Source: Pseudopithomyces maydicus (lineage: Eukaryota > Ascomycota > Dothideomycetes > Pleosporales > Didymosphaeriaceae). Taken from it: a DNA stretch of 64,000 bases. The notes beneath the pieces are model-generated. The model did no database searches. It had not been told where the DNA came from and was given only the letters and a program-made list of their open reading frames with translations. The translations under genes were made by a program, and so were the position numbers. The stretch covers positions 1,655,453-1,719,452 of the forward strand of contig JANTUC010000011.1 in the NCBI GenBank assembly GCA_026873275.1. Direction: 5' to 3'. Shown one piece after another: positions 23,219 to 33,526 of this stretch (the first letter of the stretch is position 1; the number at the start of each line of letters is the position of its first letter).

Positions 23219-24510
23219 ATGGCAGACTACAGTACACTTCCTGCTAGTGCGAAGGACAAGAACGTCAAACTATTCACAATCTCAGTTGAAGAGAACAAGT
23301 TACAAGATTTTAAAACGATGTGGCGTCTGAGTCCCCTCGTGCAAGACACGTACGAGAATCAAGACGAGCGCCAGAGCGAAGGCCACAATTTCGGCATCAA
23401 GCGCTCATGGCTATCCTCAACCAAGTCCTACATGGACACGCAGTTCGATTGGTAAGTTTTACTTCACCACCACGCGATCTCCCATACTCGCTACGGACGC
23501 ATACTGATACCCCAAAGGCGCAAACAAGAAGCCTACCTAAACACCTTCCCCCAATACCAAGCCACCATCCAAGACGACGACGGCACCCTCCACACCATCC
23601 ACTTCGCCGCCCTCTTCTCCCAAAGAAAAGACGCCATCCCCCTCGCACGCCTATCCGGCTGGCCCTGCTGCTTCGCCGAATCCCTCCCCCTCCTCCGCCT
23701 CCTGCAAGAAAAATACTCCCCAGCCAACCTCCCCTACCACATCATCCTCCCCTCCCAACCCGGCTGGCCGCTTTCCTCGCCCCCTCCCCTGCACAGAGAC
23801 TGGTCCTACGCAGACTCAGCACGCATATTACACAAGCTCATGACCACCGCGCTGGGCTTCTCCGCGTACGCCCTCTCGGGGGGAGACATCGGCGCAGGCA
23901 TCGCCCGCATCATGGCGAGCAGCTTCGCAGAGGTCAGGGTCCTGCACACGAACTACGCGCAGATGCCGCGGCCGGATGGGGCGCCCGGCGTGGATGCGCT
24001 CGAGGCGTTTGAGGCTGAGGCTGTGAGGAAGGGGGAAAGGTTTCACGAGACGGGGACCGCGTATGGGCGCATGCAGGGAACGAGGCCGGCGACGCTGGGA
24101 GCGGTGCTGGCGGCGTCGCCGGTGGGGCTCCTGGCGTGGATGGGAGAGAAGTATCTGGAGTGGGCGGATGAGAGCATCACGGTGGAGGTGGAGGACATTC
24201 TGACGGCGGTGTGCTTGTACTGGTTTACGGGGGCGAGCGCGACGACGTTGTATCCGTATCGCGAGGATTACTTGACGAGTTGGGGGAAGAAAGGGTATCT
24301 GCACGGGCAGGCAGAGCTCTACGTGGACAAGCCATTTGGATACAGTTATTTCCCGCAGGAGCTGGTGCCGTGTCCGAAGGCGTGGGTGGAGACGAGCGGG
24401 AGGTTGGTGTGGTATCGCAGGCACGAGACGGGGGGCACTTTCCGAGTTTGGAGAGGAGCGATGCTTTGCTGAGGGATGTGGAGGATTTCCTTGACGAGGT
24501 CTGGAAGTAA
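23219..24510 (+). CDS. Epoxide hydrolase-like alpha/beta-hydrolase with EHN domain, one frame break
   Basis: Microsomal-type epoxide hydrolase relative. Exon 1 (23219-23451) and exon 2 from 23518 are joined by a 66-base intron (GTAAGT..AAAG). The N-terminal EHN-like region is followed by the hydrolase core: LARLSGWPCC stands where HGWPGS is usual, then LSGGDIGAGIARIMASSFA with the nucleophile Asp, LHTNYAQM, a lid region, and PFGYSYFPQELVPCPKAWV. The catalytic His motif GGHFPSLERSD is reached only by adding one G to the G6 run at 24430-24435; otherwise the frame ends at 24472. With that repair the protein ends normally at EDFLDEVWK. The changed HGWP loop may alter or abolish oxyanion-hole function, so activity is uncertain. 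Confidence 0.82.
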
Positions 24511-24809
24511 GTTTGAGCACGATGCGTAGCGTTGCAAAGTTCTTTGAAGATCACCGAAATGTGGAAATCGTGATCGCGGCCGATGATGGTGTGGTGGTGC
24601 GGATACGGGACCGTCGTTGGTTCTCCACTATGATTTCATCCAACGTCATAGGTATCCGCCCATTCGGCGCGCGATACAATAAAAAGCTCCCGCGAAGGCA
24701 GATTCGAATCGATATTTTTGCATCGCACTCCATTCCCTCTTCTCAAATCGTCACATATACACAGATTCTTTTTTCCCACCTCCTCACAATACCCCATACA
24801 CACATCACC

Positions 24810-25232
24810 ATGTCCGGAAACTCCAACGTCGGAACCTCAGCCGTCTACGAGGCAGGCGACCAGCGCACCTACAAGGACAGCGAACTCCAGCAGGCCAAGG
24901 CCGAGAACCGCTTCCACGAGGGCAAGCCCAACTCGCATCTCGCACAGGACTCCAGTAAGCTTTTCCTCTTTGGCAAAGACAAACCCCATGTCGTCAGCAC
25001 GAGATTGGTCTAACGCGACGCAGAGGACGAGCGCTCCATCGCCAACAAGCTTGCACGTGAGGAGAAGCGCGAGCACGAGCCTGAGCCCATGTCGGAGGAG
25101 GCGCGTGCTTCGCAGATAGACCCTACGCTGCCCGCGAGGCTGCACGGGAACGAGCCTAGCAAGGGCGCGAAGATCGACCAGGAGCTGCAGGATGAGGAGG
25201 AGGAGTACCTGAGGCGGAAGGGAAAGCAGTAG
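24810..25232 (+). CDS. Small hydrophilic conserved fungal protein
   Basis: About 116 residues from exons 24810-24954 and 25024-25232; the 69-base intron runs GTAAGC..ACGCAG. The product is highly charged, with no hydrophobic span, and reads like a disordered or coil-forming protein (AVYEAGDQRTYKDSELQQAK; IANKLAREEKREHEPEP). It resembles conserved hypothetical proteins seen widely in Pezizomycotina, but I cannot assign a function. Clean splice frame and compact layout support it as real. Confidence 0.75.
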
Positions 25233-25541
25233 AGGACTGCGGACGGTAGGGTGATTGTACGATTGTACGATTAGCACGATCAGAACGCACAATGAAATGA
25301 TGTAATGGTTCAGTTCGATTCCAAGGCTGTGCTTTGCCCGTGATGCCTGAATTGATTTAGAGAAAAATATCTCCCCCGTCTTCAAACAAACCCAGAACCG
25401 GTAAGCTAAGTATGTATGAGCTCCATCTACCCCTCCATTGCGTGCCCCTCGCGCCCCCAACGCCCCCCACCACCATGACTCGCGTCCAGGGCACACCCAC
25501 CCACCCACGTCTACACCCATGGCCCCCCACCACCTCACCGC
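25233..25541. other. Intergenic spacer
   Basis: No coding signal; terminator side of one gene and promoter of the SDR gene on the same strand. Confidence 0.45.
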
Positions 25542-26736
25542 ATGTCTCCCCTCCTCACCCGCCTCGCCCTCGTCCGCCCCCCATCCGCACTTGCCCGCCC
25601 CCTCCTCACCCTCACCCTCGCCAGAATGTCGTCCATGGCCCAGCGCCTCAAGGGCAAGACCGTCGTCGTCACCGGCGCCAGCTCCGGCATCGGCAAGAGC
25701 GTCGCCCTCGAGTTCGCGCGCACCCAGCCGCAGGACCTGAAGCTCGTGATCACGGCGAGGCGTATCGATGCGCTGAAGAAGCTCGCGGAGGAGATCAAGG
25801 GGTTTGCCGAGGGCGTCAAGGTGCATCCTGTGAAGCTGGATGTGAGCAAGGCAGAGGAGGTGGAGGCTTTTGTGGGAAACTTGCCCGAGGAGTTCAAGGA
25901 GGTGGATGTTTTGGTTAACAATGCGTGCGTGCTGGTCTATCCTATGCTTACTCTTCCCTCCCCTCCTATCCCATTCCACCTTGTTCCCCTCCTATCCCAT
26001 TCCACCTTGTTCCCCTCCTATCCCACCCCACCTCATTCCCCTCCCGTCTCCATGACCACACATACACACACACACAGAGATGTACAAACCCACCCACTAA
26101 CCCCCTCCCCTCCACAGCGGCCTCGTCAAAGGCGTCGCCCAAGCCCCCGACATCTCCCCCGCCGACATAACCACCATGTTCGCCACCAACGTCACAGGCC
26201 TAATCTCCATGACGCAAGCCATCCTCCCCATCTTCAAAGCCCGCCCCGACGGCGGCCGCGGCGACATCATAAACATCGGCTCCATCGCCGGCCGCGAGCC
26301 CTACCAGGGCGGCAGCATCTACTGCGCGACCAAGGCCGCCGTGCGCTCCTTCACCGACGCCCTCCGCAAGGAGCTCATCGCCTCGCGCATCCGCGTCATC
26401 GAGATCGACCCGGGGCAGGTCGAGACCGAGTTTAGCGTCGTGCGGTTTGGCGGGGATGAGGCAAAGGCGAAGAAGGTGTATGAGGGGGTGGAGCCGTTGA
26501 CCGGGGATGATATCGCAGAGGTGGTGGTGTTTTGCGCGGGGAGGAGGGAGAATGTGGTGGTGGCGGATACGTTGGTGTTTCCGAATCATCAGGTGAGTTT
26601 TCTCGTTCTTTTTCTTCTTCTTCTTCTTCTTTTTTCTCCATTTTAAATTGTGAACTCTTTTGAGATGAGGAGAGTGTTGGCTGACGAATTTGGGATCTAG
26701 GCTGCTGCGACGGTTTTGCATAGGAAGACGCAGTAG
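25542..26736 (+). CDS. Short-chain dehydrogenase/reductase, YMR226C-like
   Basis: Classical SDR oxidoreductase. The closest group by eye is the NADP-dependent 3-hydroxy acid/serine dehydrogenase family (yeast YMR226C). Exons are 25542-25924, 26118-26592 and 26701-26736. The nucleotide-binding motif is TGASSGIGK, the structural motif NNAG spans the first splice, and the catalytic Ser/Tyr/Lys are in NIGSIAGREPYQGGSIYCATKAA (Ser in GSIAG, Tyr and Lys in YCATK). The end reads DIAEVVVFCAGRRENVVVAD and VFPNHQ, typical of the group. The first ~28 residues are Arg/Leu-rich without acids and could be a mitochondrial presequence; alternatively translation starts at a later ATG (25626, MSSMAQ). Intron 1 contains a minisatellite. 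Confidence 0.9.
25960..26046 (+). repeat. Minisatellite inside SDR intron 1
   Basis: Three near-identical units of about 26 bases built on CCTCCTATCCCATTCCACC, the third slightly diverged. It enlarges the intron to 193 bases, longer than most in this window. Confidence 0.75.
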
Positions 26737-27453
26737 GTGGTGCGTGGGGTGTGTATATAGTGCGCATTGCATACAAGTTGCGGCATTAGATTATACTAAT
26801 TGGTAACGCTGATTTTGGCCTCTGATGACTGTGTATATGGAAGGATCATTGCACAAAGGATGTGTTCCCTCGAAGTATTATATTTCGAACGAGTCTACCT
26901 GTACTAGTTCTAAAGGTTTTTTAATTAACGTTATAAGGACCTGTACAGGTCATGCTGACTCCAGCCACTAAGGGTAAACTAGATATAACGAATCCAACAG
27001 TAATAAAAGCAGAGCAATACACCAAATAGAAGACTGTAAAAGTAATTGACGAGGGCACGGAGATACTAGTTTTAAGAATTTCAACATTAGGAGGAGTATA
27101 TGTATTTGTCAATCCAATACTTCAGCGAAAAGAACAGCTAGAAAGCCATCTTATCAAGTAGAATGGCTCTAGCGCAAGCGTCCGATAGAGTATACTATTA
27201 TATTGTTCGCTAAAAGAGAAGCAGCAAGTCTCTCGAAGATAATACTTGTATAAACACGAAAAGCTTATTTTTGGATAGCCATTTTTTATACTTGTCACAA
27301 GAGGGGTGGCAGCGTTCTATCCTACCAAGCATTTGCACCTAGTCAGCTCCTACTCAGCTGCTGCTTTTTCAAAACACAGAACATTTCCAGATAGTTTTTC
27401 ATCCGCCCTTTTTATGCAAAACTACCCTTTCCCAGCAGACAATCACAGAACTT
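26737..27453. other. Transition spacer at the core/accessory boundary
   Basis: Base composition drops here. Apart from relic copy B, I see no gene. Confidence 0.5.
26921..27112 (-). repeat. Copy B of the dispersed C-terminal coding relic (longest open copy)
   Basis: Minus strand, 63 codons open from an ATG. A hydrophobic stretch (VFYLVYCSAFITVGFVISSL) leads to PLVAGVSMTCTGPYNVN and a stop. Copies at 52318-52450 and 1809-1882 share this end. Upstream, still on the minus strand, is another short open stretch (ERLAASLLANNIIVYSIG) ending in a stop, which may be part of the same decayed gene. This could be a surviving small membrane protein, but more likely it is the tail of an inactivated gene. 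Confidence 0.55.
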
Positions 27454-29150
27454 CTATGCGGAAAGGTCACCGATAACTCTTGTACAATGACACGTAGTCA
27501 ACGGCTGCACAACCTTCAAATAGAACTGATCTGTATCCTCTTCATCATCCTCCCAATTCAAACATGTCATGACCGCATTACGATATTTATCTCCCATCCG
27601 ATGTCCAACATCCTTAGAGAGCGAGTTAAGCACCTTCAGCACACTGTCAGAGTTCATACCAATCCGAAACGTGTCTTCTTTGACCCGTCTGCACAGCGCA
27701 ATCTCTAACAACACAAAGCCTAGACTGTAGAAATCGTACTTCTTGCTATATCGATAACCGTCTCCGCCGCGATATACATCCGGGTGCTGTCGACAATCAA
27801 ACGACGCTCTTCCATGCACATCGTTCGGTAGCGTGATCTGCTGTGCATCGTCTGGACGCGAGTACTCGAACCCACTAATGTACGGTTTAGAAAGCACTAG
27901 TTTCCCATCTGCCCCCTTGAAAAGAAGTACATTGCTGCTGAAAAACGCCTTGTGCAACCAAGACATGCAGTGGTATTCGAGCATCGCAAGGGCAAGCGCT
28001 GTCGCCAATTGGAATCGCTCGGACAGCGTAGGCACCAGAACTGCAAAGGCTGCGTCTAGGCTCGTGGGCTTGCTTCCTGCCTGAGCAAATTCTGGGATTT
28101 TGTATATCAGCCCGAAGTTCTCGACGCTGGTCATCTGCGTTGTCCATCCAATGCAATCAAGTGAGCGTAGTCCGGGGGCTTGCTCTCGTGCCCTAGAATG
28201 GTGGCTAGCATGGCCGTCCTCTTCATTGGAATTCTTTTCTGCTCTGGGGTTAATTGGGAGTCCGTTGCTTTCCACTCCACGATCACGGAGACGAGTCCTC
28301 GGCTTGTTTGCATAGTCTGCATCTTGCGGTTGGAGGATCCGTCTGTTGGTGGAGTCCATTTCCCCGCATCTGTTCTTTCCACAAGCTTGTCACTGTTCTC
28401 TCCAAGGATCTGGAGTCTGTCTAGTTTGAAGCGCGCCCCATCGCTCAGCTCGGGGGATTTAGGGAACGAGATGTTTTGCATCACGTCTAAGGTGTTTGGC
28501 TGTGATCTGCGGCCAAGTGCCCGGGACATGACTACTGCTCGGTCAATGTTTTCGCGATGTCTACAGACCAATCCCTCCAGCTTCTGATTCCACGTCTCCA
28601 GGCTTTCATGCAGTTTCTCTAATGTTTCCCCAGGAGAACTTTTGTTCAAGCTTATGTCCCAAGTGAATTTCTTCACCGCGGATAGATTTTTCAGCACGGA
28701 ATTCGCCATCTCAGTCTTCTGTTTTACCACGGCTTCTTTGTCCAGCTTTGACGTGTTCGTGTTCGGAATCGTACCCAATGGCACCTTGACTTTAACACCC
28801 AAGTCTTCGAAGGCTTTACCCACTTCATGGAGCAGCTTTTGGACCTCCCACAACGCCCGATAAATTGCTGGTTTGATATCAAGCGGCGATTCGGCCTCCA
28901 GTGACTCAGGAAGATCCGCTGTGTATGGGTCGAAGGAGTCTTCGTGGTCGTATATGGATGTTCCGAACACATTTTCAAGCCACTGGATGAAACGGATAGA
29001 CTCAATGTCGAGTTTGGTGTGATATGATATCACGTTGGACGGGACTGAATCCATCTCATGGATCGCACGAGCTATGCAGAAGCCTACCTTCACCACGGGG
29101 AGAAGGCCACTAGTGCCTATTGTAAAGGCGAGTGTTTCCAAGACTGGCAT
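27454..29150 (-). CDS. HeLo-domain protein with C-terminal pseudokinase-like region, one frame break
   Basis: HeLo domains are fungal N-terminal helical domains of HET-S/LOP-B-type proteins, linked to membrane-damaging programmed cell death and non-self recognition. From 29150: LAFTIGTSGLLPVVKVGFCI is the hydrophobic first helix, followed by a helical region to about residue 225. The C-terminal half resembles the kinase-like module commonly fused to such domains (DUF7580 type): FGLIYKIP, WLHKAFFSSNVLLF in place of the HRD loop, and ISGFEYSRP in place of DFG. The catalytic Asp residues are absent, so it is probably a pseudokinase. The two halves lie in different frames; adding one base in the C5 run (28174-28178) joins them. 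Promoter region 29151-29602 is shared with the divergent kinase. Confidence 0.78.
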
Positions 29151-29602
29151 GTTGTTGTGAGAAATGAGAAAACCAGAGATACCATGTAGTATTCAAACAG
29201 TTCGCTTTGAGCAGTCGCTTGAATAAGGATCTCTTATCTCCAGCTTCAAACGTAGACTACTAGGTCCTTTTATGGCGCATTTTGTTTTTGCCTTAGCGAG
29301 AAATATCAGTATGAAGTTGGCAGTGCAGCTGAGACGCCGATGCACTACTGGCCAATGGAGATCAAAGAATGCGTGGCGACTTGAAACCCATGCATTGTGG
29401 CTGATTGAATCGACCCAATTGTGGCTTCTGAACCTTTACATCGCGTGCGCTACGGCCGCAGCTGAGGTCTAGAATTCAGCCGTAGAGGCAACCAAAGTGG
29501 CTTGGTTAGGCTGAGACGTAAGGCTATCCCTAAGGTTCATTGCAACAAAAAGTCAAACCTCCTCGTGCAGTCCTTTATTGCTCTTGGATTCCAATTCTGA
29601 CC
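29151..29602. promoter_or_regulatory. Divergent promoter shared by HeLo protein and kinase genes
   Basis: A 452-base spacer separates the outward-facing start codons at 29150 and 29603. No gene in it. The arrangement suggests co-expression, which is not tested. Confidence 0.55.
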
Positions 29603-31096
29603 ATGTCTTCGGAGTTCTCAACTTCGATCGGCTTGCTGGACCGCAGCGAAATCCGAGGCGGACACTTGCTTTCAGACGACTCAGAACAAACTTCGCCCAG
29701 CACCAGCACCGATGGATACAGCACAACGCCTTCGCAGCCATACCTGGAAGCTCGAAATAACTATCCGATTGATGGTATTGCCTCATTTTGCCGTCTAGCA
29801 GCCGGGGTCGGTGTTCAATTTCAGCCCCGAACTGTCGAGCGCCCTTGGGCTCTGAGCGCCGGCGAAGGGGGAACGGCAGTCGTTGAATGCCATCGATTCG
29901 TCCCCGGGAGACAGTTCGACAACTTCAACCGTCAACATAATACTAGCAAGGCCAGTGGGCAGCTTTTAGTCGCGCACAAATATGATCCGAGTCGTACCGG
30001 ACAATACTATGCGGTGAAGCGTCTCAATAATTTCCAGTCTGGATCAAATGTGGCCGCAGATGCCCTTGCTACTCAATATGATCAGTTGGCGACTGAGTTG
30101 AGAGTCTTGGCATATAAACCACTGCGCGAGCATCCGAATATTATTGATATCTTAGGTATAGCTCATTTCCTCGGCAATCCGATTCTTGTCCTCGAGGACG
30201 GGAACTGCGGTAGTTTGGATAGATTCATGAAGCTTGAAGACATTCTCCAACGCAAACTGTTCGAGCTCAAGATGAGGCTTTGTATTGACATTGCGTGCGG
30301 CCTTGAAGCGCTGCATCGCCATGGTATTGTGCATGCTGATGTCAAGGCAAGCAACGTTCTGGTCAGATGTCATAATCTCGAATACCATCGGATCAACAAG
30401 TACGGGACTTCAGAGACTTCGTGTCGAAATTTCTCAGCAAAGCTCTGTGATTTTGGCTTTTCCATGATACTGGAGGATGACCCGTCGGAAATACTTGTTC
30501 CCAAAGGAAAATCACGCTACTGGTCTGCCCCAGAGGTCACATCACAGATAGGAATCGAAAGGGAAATGCTGAAGCAGATTGACATTTGGTCTGCCGGCAT
30601 GGTGTTTGCTTTCATCTTTCTCGACGGCGATCACCCCTACGAAGCCTTTGTTCGAAGTGAAAATGCATATGGGAGAGAGATGGACGAGGCGACCCTGCAA
30701 TTGAGGCTCGCAGAATCTACACACACGCCGTATAGCGTCGCGATGCAGGCTCTTGAGTTGGTGGATGCAACAATTGAGATGCAGGAAGGCCCCATGTCTA
30801 TGACACGGCATGTTTATCCCCGGCAATATTGCAAGTGGGAACTGAAGATTATTGAGCCCATGTTGAAGTACACACTGAACAAAGACCCTTCCATGCGGCT
30901 CTTGGGCGCCGAACGAGTCCATCGAGCGCTCAAAGGGATCTGGGGGAAAGCGAAGTTGGAGTGGAGTCAACACCGTATGCACTGTCCGGGTGCCGGGGCT
31001 GGGTTTCAGGCGGGAATTGAATCACGGGGCCCTGAGGTGACCTTTCTGGGCTTCACTCCCCAGCCAGCGCCTAAAGAAGGTTGTTCTTCCTGGTAA
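29603..31096 (+). CDS. Serine/threonine protein kinase
   Basis: Single exon; the first ATG with good context is at 29603 (MSSEFSTSIGLLDR), and the frame stays open further upstream without ATG. After about 140 residues of Ser/Thr-rich lead the kinase fold appears: YYAVKRL with the ATP-binding Lys, TELRVLAYKPLREHPNI for helix C, a hinge VLEDGNCGSLDRF, the catalytic loop HRHGIVHADVKASNVLV (HAD in place of HRD, Asp kept), CDFGFS, and SAPEV in the activation segment, then IDIWSAGMVFAFIFLDGDHP. All catalytic residues are present, so it should be active. Family within fungal kinases is unassigned; it resembles expanded accessory kinases. Neighbours are the HeLo gene and an ankyrin gene. Confidence 0.88.
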   Translation: MSSEFSTSIGLLDRSEIRGGHLLSDDSEQTSPSTSTDGYSTTPSQPYLEARNNYPIDGIASFCRLAAGVGVQFQPRTVERPWALSAGEGGTAVVECHRFVPGRQFDNFNRQHNTSKASGQLLVAHKYDPSRTGQYYAVKRLNNFQSGSNVAADALATQYDQLATELRVLAYKPLREHPNIIDILGIAHFLGNPILVLEDGNCGSLDRFMKLEDILQRKLFELKMRLCIDIACGLEALHRHGIVHADVKASNVLVRCHNLEYHRINKYGTSETSCRNFSAKLCDFGFSMILEDDPSEILVPKGKSRYWSAPEVTSQIGIEREMLKQIDIWSAGMVFAFIFLDGDHPYEAFVRSENAYGREMDEATLQLRLAESTHTPYSVAMQALELVDATIEMQEGPMSMTRHVYPRQYCKWELKIIEPMLKYTLNKDPSMRLLGAERVHRALKGIWGKAKLEWSQHRMHCPGAGAGFQAGIESRGPEVTFLGFTPQPAPKEGCSSW

Positions 31097-31251
31097 GCAT
31101 CTTTTCGGGCTCAACCGGCTTTGAAATACCGTGCCAATAAAATGGACGTAGTCAAAGCGCAAGGTGTCAACCACTGCAAACATGTCGCAGTACTGATACT
31201 GTTGATGTAAGTTACGCTGTTCTTCCGACTATCAATTGGATAGAGTTCTAA

Positions 31252-33105
31252 ATGATGATGAAGCTTCGCCGGACATACACTCTTTTCACTGGAACGATGA
31301 CGGATCACCTTGCACAGAATGTCGTAATAGACCTTCTGTCACGAGTTGAAGCTGCTTGTGGTATCATTCAAAGGAACAACCGTTCAGATAGGGCGACGTT
31401 TCAAAGCGTCTCTGACGAAATAGAGAGCCGATTGCAAGATCTAGCAGCTAGATCAACACCCTCCCGGTCGAATAGCGAGCCATCCGACAAACAATTGAGA
31501 CCTAAGGTTTCGGACTGTGCGTATCAGCTTTCAATCGCCTGTCTGGAGGGACAAGGAACTAGGAAAGATCCGGAGCTTGCCATGAGGATTCTCGACATCG
31601 CAGCCACACTTGGAAGCCGTCGAGCATATCACGATCGTGCTCTCCTCGCAGTGGCAACAGGGAATCCTGAGACCACAGCGATCCTGATGGAACAAGACTT
31701 ACACTCCAGCTCAGTACCAGAGAATCGACCGTGGTATCCAGACGACTATGTCTCACCCCTCACTTATTATGCAATGCGTTTGTCACCTACACTTGTTCGG
31801 GTCACGTTGAGTCAATTGCGTTATGAAGGACTGACGGAACAGGCTTTACACGAAGCAATGGCGAGATCCTTGATACAAGTGACTCGTATGAACGACTGTC
31901 AGCTCATGTTGACTGGCCGAGAAAACTGGAAAACTCAATTACAACAAGTGCTTCAAATTCTCGCGACGCCAGAAGCATTGCAATATGTCCCGGATCTTAC
32001 CTCCTCGAAGGGACATATTAATTTCCTCACATTTGCTGCCGAGTACAACACCACGGCTCTGAAGTGGCTGATCGAAAAGTACACGGTGCAAGAATTGAAG
32101 ATTCTGTTCCCGCAGACTTTTGCGACGCATCTTGCATGGTCTCTGAGTCCCAACATACAATGCGGGAACATTGACCGTGTCGATAAGGTGATGAAATTCG
32201 CCGCTGGAAACCCGCTGCTATCAAAGTGTTGCTTCTTCATTACCGCTGTTCACCATCAACCGTCGTTGGTTCCACAGTATGGAGAGCTGTTCAAACAGGC
32301 TGGTGCAAAAGCGGCGTTGCTTGAGAGTAATTCTTTTGGGGAAACGCCCTTTGACGTCGCGCTCCAATATGGATTTACCGATGTAATGAATTATCTCTTG
32401 GGCAATGGAGCCTCGTATGACGAGTACCGCATCAAGCCTGACTTCAGAGTCGACCAGTCCGAATGTTCGCCGCTGGCTACCGTTCTGGGATATAAAACCC
32501 AGGTAGATTTTCTGATGCAGCTGAATCCAAAGCCTAATCTCGTGGTGACGCGTTCTGGGATGAATGTCTTCCACGTATTAGCAAGCAAAGAGGCCGCGCT
32601 TGGTAAGTCAACTGGAAGTCATGAACCAGCGTATGTCATATGACAGTAACACTGACTATTTCTCCCAGGAACTGAACTCGGCGTTGACCTTGTCGGCCAG
32701 CTCGAAACTTTCTTCACCCTGCGTCCCGAACTCATCAATAGTCCAGGCGGCCGAGAGCAGCGAACTCCTTTCCATTTCGTTGCTCTGCACTATGCCACAA
32801 CTGTCGGCCAATTCCTGTACCGAAATGGCGCCGACATTAACAAGCCAGATAGCAAGGGTCGTACGCCGCTGGACTTGCTTTTACAACATGGATTGCCGAC
32901 CAAGGAATACAATTTTCACAGCGAAGATGAAGACTCGCAGTCCAAGTTCATTTGTGACTATGCTTTGGCAGGCCCGGTGTACTGGAAACGCGAACGAGAG
33001 ATGCAGTGGGAGTTGCATAGGACTTTTCGGCGGTGGGGTGCGAGAACTAGTGGGGAGATACGGATGTGTGGTGGAGTGAGGGGATTGTCATTGAATGCGC
33101 AATAA
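31252..33105 (+). CDS. Ankyrin-repeat protein with Sel1-like segment
   Basis: Two exons, 31252-32602 and 32669-33105; intron of 66 bases (GTAAGT..CCCAG) in frame. Translation could start at 31252 or at a Met 15 codons on (MTDHLAQ). A helical N-terminal part carries a Sel1-like repeat (YQLSIACLEGQGTRKDPEL). Ankyrin units are visible near NSFGETPFDVALQYGFTDVM and, in exon 2, RTPFHFVALHYATT and KGRTPLDLLLQHG. Such proteins act as interaction scaffolds. It follows the kinase on the same strand after about 150 bases, which suggests a functional pair, but nothing in the sequence proves it. Confidence 0.8.
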
Positions 33106-33526
33106 AATAAATAGATCTACTCGGCCGTTGGAAACAATAAAGCGGTGGTGGGATATGCGTAGAGTTCGTCCAGATTTTTGGACAGATTTACATTATTGAT
33201 AACTGAGATAGCTAAGCTAATATCTGCATCGTTGTAGGCTGATGGAATGAGGTTTGTTGGAATCATTGTCACCGGAAGGGAACGAGACGTGGAATACTAG
33301 TATTAAATCTTCAATTATTCTTTCAAGGACCTATAGAGATTATAATAATCTTAACCAATAACAAATTAAATATAATGAATTAAACCCTAAAATAAACAGT
33401 CTATTTTACAATTTTTACATGCAGTTTCTAGATAATAGTGCGGCAGAAGATACATACGTGTGTATGTTGTACGTAAGAGAAAAGCGATGTTATAAAAGTT
33501 ATAACTCTGCAATTTTCATTCTAACT
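33106..33526. other. Convergent AT-rich spacer
   Basis: Between two gene 3' ends. It holds relic copy C; otherwise nothing is seen. Confidence 0.45.
33309..33410 (-). repeat. Copy C of the dispersed relic, AT-shifted
   Basis: Aligns to copy B from GGACCT onwards, but most differences are G to A or C to T (GACCTGTACAGGTC becomes GACCTATAGAGATT), and the frame is stopped. The pattern is what RIP produces on a duplicated sequence. Confidence 0.5.

Noticed and set aside
29540..29602. Earlier start of the kinase gene
   Set aside because: The upstream open frame has no ATG; the first is at 29603.
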